NCBI RefSeq assembly: GCF_030403505.1
Contig: NZ_JAUEMJ010000002.1
Location: forward strand, 774,786-838,785
Direction: 5' to 3'
From: Glycomyces tritici
GTDB taxonomy: Bacteria; Actinomycetota; Actinomycetes; Mycobacteriales; Micromonosporaceae
Length of the DNA: 64,000 nucleotides
The position numbers and the translations under genes were made by a program. The notes under the pieces were generated by a model. It saw nothing but the letters and a program-made list of their open reading frames with translations. It did no database searches and had not been told where the DNA came from. Positions 61,234 through 64,000 of this stretch are shown one piece after another (the first letter of the stretch is position 1; every line of letters starts with the position of its first letter).

Positions 61234-61965
61234 GTGGCCAGCAATTACACCGAGGTGTTCCAGGACCCGGGCGCGGTGGACAAGTATGCCGAGCGGACGT
61301 ACGCGCCGGGGACGTTCTCGTCGATCGTCTCCGGCCGCCAGGCCGGGTGGCTGCGCGGTTTCGTTCCCAACGCGTTCGCGACCCGGCCCGTCCACCACGA
61401 CTTCGCGTGCGGCACGGGCCGCGTCTCGCGGATGCTCGCGGGGATGGTCGCGGTCTCGCACGGCTACGACACCTCGGAGGCGATGCTGCAGAAGGGCCGC
61501 GAGCTGGGCACGCCCGGGTACGCGCACCTGGTGCGGCCGGGGCTGGCGATGCCCGCGGTCGAGCCGGGCCGCCCGGCGCTGGTGACGGCGTTCCGGTTCG
61601 TCCTCAATGTGGACCTGCACCTGCGGGACCAGCTGATGGACTTCGCGGCGGCGGCGCTGCCGGACGCGGACGCGGGGCTGCTGCTGGTGGAGAACCACGG
61701 CAACGCGTCGTCGCTGCGGCACCTGCGCAAGACCTTCGGGCGGCTGGACGCGAGCACATGGTTCCAGGAGCTCTCGCACTCGGAGATGCGGGACCTGTTC
61801 GCGCGCCACGGCTTCGAGTTGGTCGGCATGCAGGGCTTCACGCTGTTCACACAGGGCTGCTACCGCGCGCCGTGGGGCTGGGCCTCGAAGGCCGCCGACG
61901 CCGCGCTGGCGTCGCCGATGTCGAAGTGGGCCACCGACATCGTGTACATCGCCCGGCGCCGCTAG
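61234..61965 (+). CDS. SAM-dependent methyltransferase
   Basis: 243 residues, GTG with GAAGGGG 7 nt upstream. Motif I HHDFACGTGRVSRML, motif II-like GYDTSEAMLQKGRELG, VTAFRFVLNVD, and LLLVENHGNASS. Methyltransferase_11/25 type. In this setting it probably methylates a sugar or lipid intermediate. The last 4 bp overlap the convergent WecG-like gene. Confidence 0.82.
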   Translation: MASNYTEVFQDPGAVDKYAERTYAPGTFSSIVSGRQAGWLRGFVPNAFATRPVHHDFACGTGRVSRMLAGMVAVSHGYDTSEAMLQKGRELGTPGYAHLVRPGLAMPAVEPGRPALVTAFRFVLNVDLHLRDQLMDFAAAALPDADAGLLLVENHGNASSLRHLRKTFGRLDASTWFQELSHSEMRDLFARHGFELVGMQGFTLFTQGCYRAPWGWASKAADAALASPMSKWATDIVYIARRR

Positions 61966-62813
61966 TCCCGAGCGCTCGCACGGCGTTCCCGGCAGGCCTC
62001 CACGAGCAGGCGCACGGCTTCGGGGACGTCGTCCTTGAGGTAGCGGCGGGCGAGGCGGCGGGGTTCGGAGAGCATCCGGAAGAGCCATTCGGTGCCGGTG
62101 CGCTGCATCCACTTGGGGGCGCGGCGGCGGTAGCCGGCGATGAAGTCGATGCTCGCGCCGCAGCCGAGGAACCAGGCGTTGGGGGCGGCGGCGCGCAGCC
62201 GCACCGTCACGTGCTCCTGCTTGGGGAAGCCGAGGCCGACGTAGACGAGGTCGGGGGCGGCGGACTCGACGCGTTCGACGAGGGCGCGCCACTGCGAGTC
62301 GTCGCGGTCGAAGCCCATGGGCGGGCACCAGGCGCCGACGACCTTCAGCCCCGGGTAGCGGGCTTCGAGGAGGTCCGCGGCGCGCTCGGTCGGGCGCGCG
62401 GTGCCGTCCGGAGTCCCGCCCAGCAGGGCGATGCGCAGTCCGCGCGCGGCGGCCGCCTCGGAGAGGGACCACACGAGGTCCGAGCCCGCGACGCGGGCCG
62501 GCAGCGGATTCCCGGCCACTCTGGAGGCCCACACGAGGGGCGCGCCGTCGGCGACCACGAGGTCCGAGGCCGCGATGATCGCGCGCAGCTCGCGGCTGCG
62601 GCGGGCGGCGGCGACGATGTCGACGTTGGGGGTGACGATCTGGCCGCCCCGCCCCGCTTCGAGCGCGTCGAGCACGCGCGCCACCGCCTCGGCTTCGGTG
62701 ACCGGGTCGATGCCGATGCCGCCCAGGGACACCCGCGGCGCGGGTCCTGCGTGCGGTCGAGGGGAAGGCGCGGCGCTGACATGGTCTGCGCACGAAGGGC
62801 CCAAACGCTCCAT
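61962..62813 (-). CDS. WecG/TagA/CpsF-family glycosyltransferase (GT26)
   Basis: 283 residues from ATG 62813 (TAACGT 8 nt upstream, leaderless). GGIGIDPVTEAEAVARVLDAL, IVTPNVDIVAAARRS, DLVVADGAPLVW, RVAGSDLV, LLGGTPDGTA, GFPKQEHV and GCGASIDFIAGYRRRAPKWMQRTGTEWLFR cover the whole family. It adds UDP-ManNAc or a similar sugar onto a lipid-linked acceptor at the membrane, an early step of unit assembly. Confidence 0.92.
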   Translation of the reverse strand: MERLGPSCADHVSAAPSPRPHAGPAPRVSLGGIGIDPVTEAEAVARVLDALEAGRGGQIVTPNVDIVAAARRSRELRAIIAASDLVVADGAPLVWASRVAGNPLPARVAGSDLVWSLSEAAAARGLRIALLGGTPDGTARPTERAADLLEARYPGLKVVGAWCPPMGFDRDDSQWRALVERVESAAPDLVYVGLGFPKQEHVTVRLRAAAPNAWFLGCGASIDFIAGYRRRAPKWMQRTGTEWLFRMLSEPRRLARRYLKDDVPEAVRLLVEACRERRASARD

Positions 62814-62977
62814 GCGATCAGACGTTAGAGGTCCGCGTGCGATTTTCCGGGAATTTTGGCCACAGGGCGTGTCCCCCACCCCACCCCGGGTCGTTATACG
62901 AATCATCAAGGGGCATCTGCAGGTTTCCGAGCCCGGCTCGGAACGCGGCCCCGGAGGCAATCAGGTGGAGCAGCAGG

Positions 62978-64000
62978 GTGAGCGAGGGTTCAGTGAGCGT
63001 GAAGATCGCCGACACGGCCGAGCAGTCCGAGAACCGCGTCAAAGTGGTCTTCATCGGAGGACTCGGACGCAGCGGCACGACGCTCCTCGAACGCCTGCTC
63101 GGACAGCTCCCCGGCGTCGTCCCCCTCGGCGAGATCACCCACCTGTGGGAGCGGGACCTGATCGGCAACGAGATGTGCGCCTGCGGCGCCACCTTCTCGC
63201 ACTGCGAGTTCTGGCAGCGGATCGGGCAGCGGGCCTTCGGCTCCTGGGAGCAGGTCGACGTCGAACGCCTCAACGCCCTGAAGGCCACTGTAGACCGCAC
63301 CCGGCACATCCCGACGCTCGCGGCGAAGCGCCTCGCGCCCGCGCAGCACCAGCTCGTCACCGAGTACGCCGAGTACTTCGAGAAGATCTACACCGCCGCC
63401 GCGAAGGACACGCGCGCGCAGGTCGTGGTCGACTCCTCCAAGCACGCGTCGCTCGCGTACTGCCTGCGCTGGTCGCCGAAGATCGACCTCCGGGTGCTGC
63501 ACGTCGTGCGCGACTCGCGGGGGGTCGCCTACTCGTGGACCAAGAAGATCAACCGCCCCGAGTCCCCCACGGGCGACCAGATGACCCGCTACTCCCCCGC
63601 GAAGGCCGCGATGCTGTGGAACGCGCAGAACGCCGCGTTCAGCCTCCTCGCGCGCCGCGGCGTCCCGGTGCGGCGGGTCCGCTACGAGCGGATCATCCAG
63701 CGCCCGCGCAAGGTGATCGCGTCACTGGGCCGGTTCTGCGGCCTCGACCTCACCGAGCAGGACTACAAGTTCATCGGCGACGGCTGGGCCGATCTGGGCC
63801 CGAGCCACTCGGCGGCCGGCAACCCGATGCGGTTCACCGTGGGGCGCATCCCGATCTACCCGGACGAGGCCTGGACCGCGGACCTGCCCGAGAGCACCCG
63901 CCGCATGGTCTCCACCCTGACCCGGCCCCTCCTGGGCCGCTACGGCTACCTCGACGACGAGGAGGCCTCTGTGGACGAACCCGATCTGGAAGCCCGCCTC
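62978..64000 (+). CDS. Sulfotransferase (3' end beyond window)
   Basis: 341 codons visible, no stop reached. GTG 62978 chosen for GGAG 7 nt upstream. GTG 62993 is the alternative. PAPS loop FIGGLGRSGTTLLERLLGQL, 3'-phosphate site VLHVVRDSRGVAYSW, and VVVDSSKHASLAY. CACGATFSHCEFW near residue 60 could bind a metal. Different subfamily from the sulfotransferase at 58870, so two different sulfation steps are possible. Confidence 0.88.
   Translation, partial: MSEGSVSVKIADTAEQSENRVKVVFIGGLGRSGTTLLERLLGQLPGVVPLGEITHLWERDLIGNEMCACGATFSHCEFWQRIGQRAFGSWEQVDVERLNALKATVDRTRHIPTLAAKRLAPAQHQLVTEYAEYFEKIYTAAAKDTRAQVVVDSSKHASLAYCLRWSPKIDLRVLHVVRDSRGVAYSWTKKINRPESPTGDQMTRYSPAKAAMLWNAQNAAFSLLARRGVPVRRVRYERIIQRPRKVIASLGRFCGLDLTEQDYKFIGDGWADLGPSHSAAGNPMRFTVGRIPIYPDEAWTADLPESTRRMVSTLTRPLLGRYGYLDDEEASVDEPDLEARL

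Overview
This is a 64-kb chromosomal window from a high-GC actinobacterium. The evidence is uniformly GC-rich codon use, frequent GTG/TTG starts, leaderless promoters, a PknG kinase, a SepIVA-like division protein, class II ribonucleotide reductase with NrdR, a LexA box of the GAAC-N4-GTTC type, and gene orders typical of actinobacteria (dapF/hflX/lexA/nrdR/nrdJ; DAK2-recG-rsmD-coaD-DUF177-rpmF-rnc; smc-ftsY; thiL-Lrp domain-DUF3515). Something near Glycomycetales or Micromonosporales fits, but the genus cannot be fixed from the sequence alone. No rRNA, tRNA, CRISPR array, prophage or insertion sequence was found.

Layout. 0-3 kb: Ser/Thr phospho-signalling run pknG (3' end only), PP2C phosphatase, and an FHA protein with a long Q/G/Y/P repeat. 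3-6 kb: TetR/hydrolase pair and a membrane protein joining a truncated Hsp70-like domain to a PASTA domain. 6-17 kb: DNA precursor and stress block (nrdJ, nrdR, lexA, a receptor-like membrane protein, hflX, malic enzyme, dapF). 16.6-22.2 kb: a diverged CobT-like protein, an SF1 helicase with a nuclease-like tail, a HAD hydrolase and a Nudix hydrolase. 22.3-27.7 kb: mannan utilisation (beta-mannosidase, LacI regulator, secreted GH5-CBM2 mannanase) with candidate shared operators. 27.7-32.2 kb: transglutaminase-like protein, a Tat-exported vanadium-haloperoxidase-type enzyme behind a Cys-containing leader peptide, a possible small RNA, and an APH-fold kinase. 32.2-49.5 kb: core cell-cycle, translation and repair genes. 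49.8-52.4 kb: thiL, a stand-alone Lrp/AsnC domain, DUF3515 and alkyladenine glycosylase. 52.5-64 kb: a polysaccharide export/assembly locus (secreted GH26-like enzyme, Wzz-like, Wzy-like, APH-like kinase, sulfotransferase, Wzx-like flippase, methyltransferase, WecG/TagA glycosyltransferase, and a second sulfotransferase cut by the window end).

Regulatory reading. At least fifteen starts have a -10-like hexamer (TAnnnT, CATACT, CACAAT and similar) 6-8 nt before the start codon and no Shine-Dalgarno sequence, which points to leaderless transcripts. The nrdR promoter carries two NrdR-box-like sites 32 bp apart, and lexA has an SOS box over its -35. The polysaccharide operon is chained by ATGA overlaps, so wzz-wzy-kinase-sulfotransferase should be made in fixed proportion. 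The combination of sulfotransferases with Wzx/Wzy/Wzz suggests, by inference, a sulfated surface polysaccharide.
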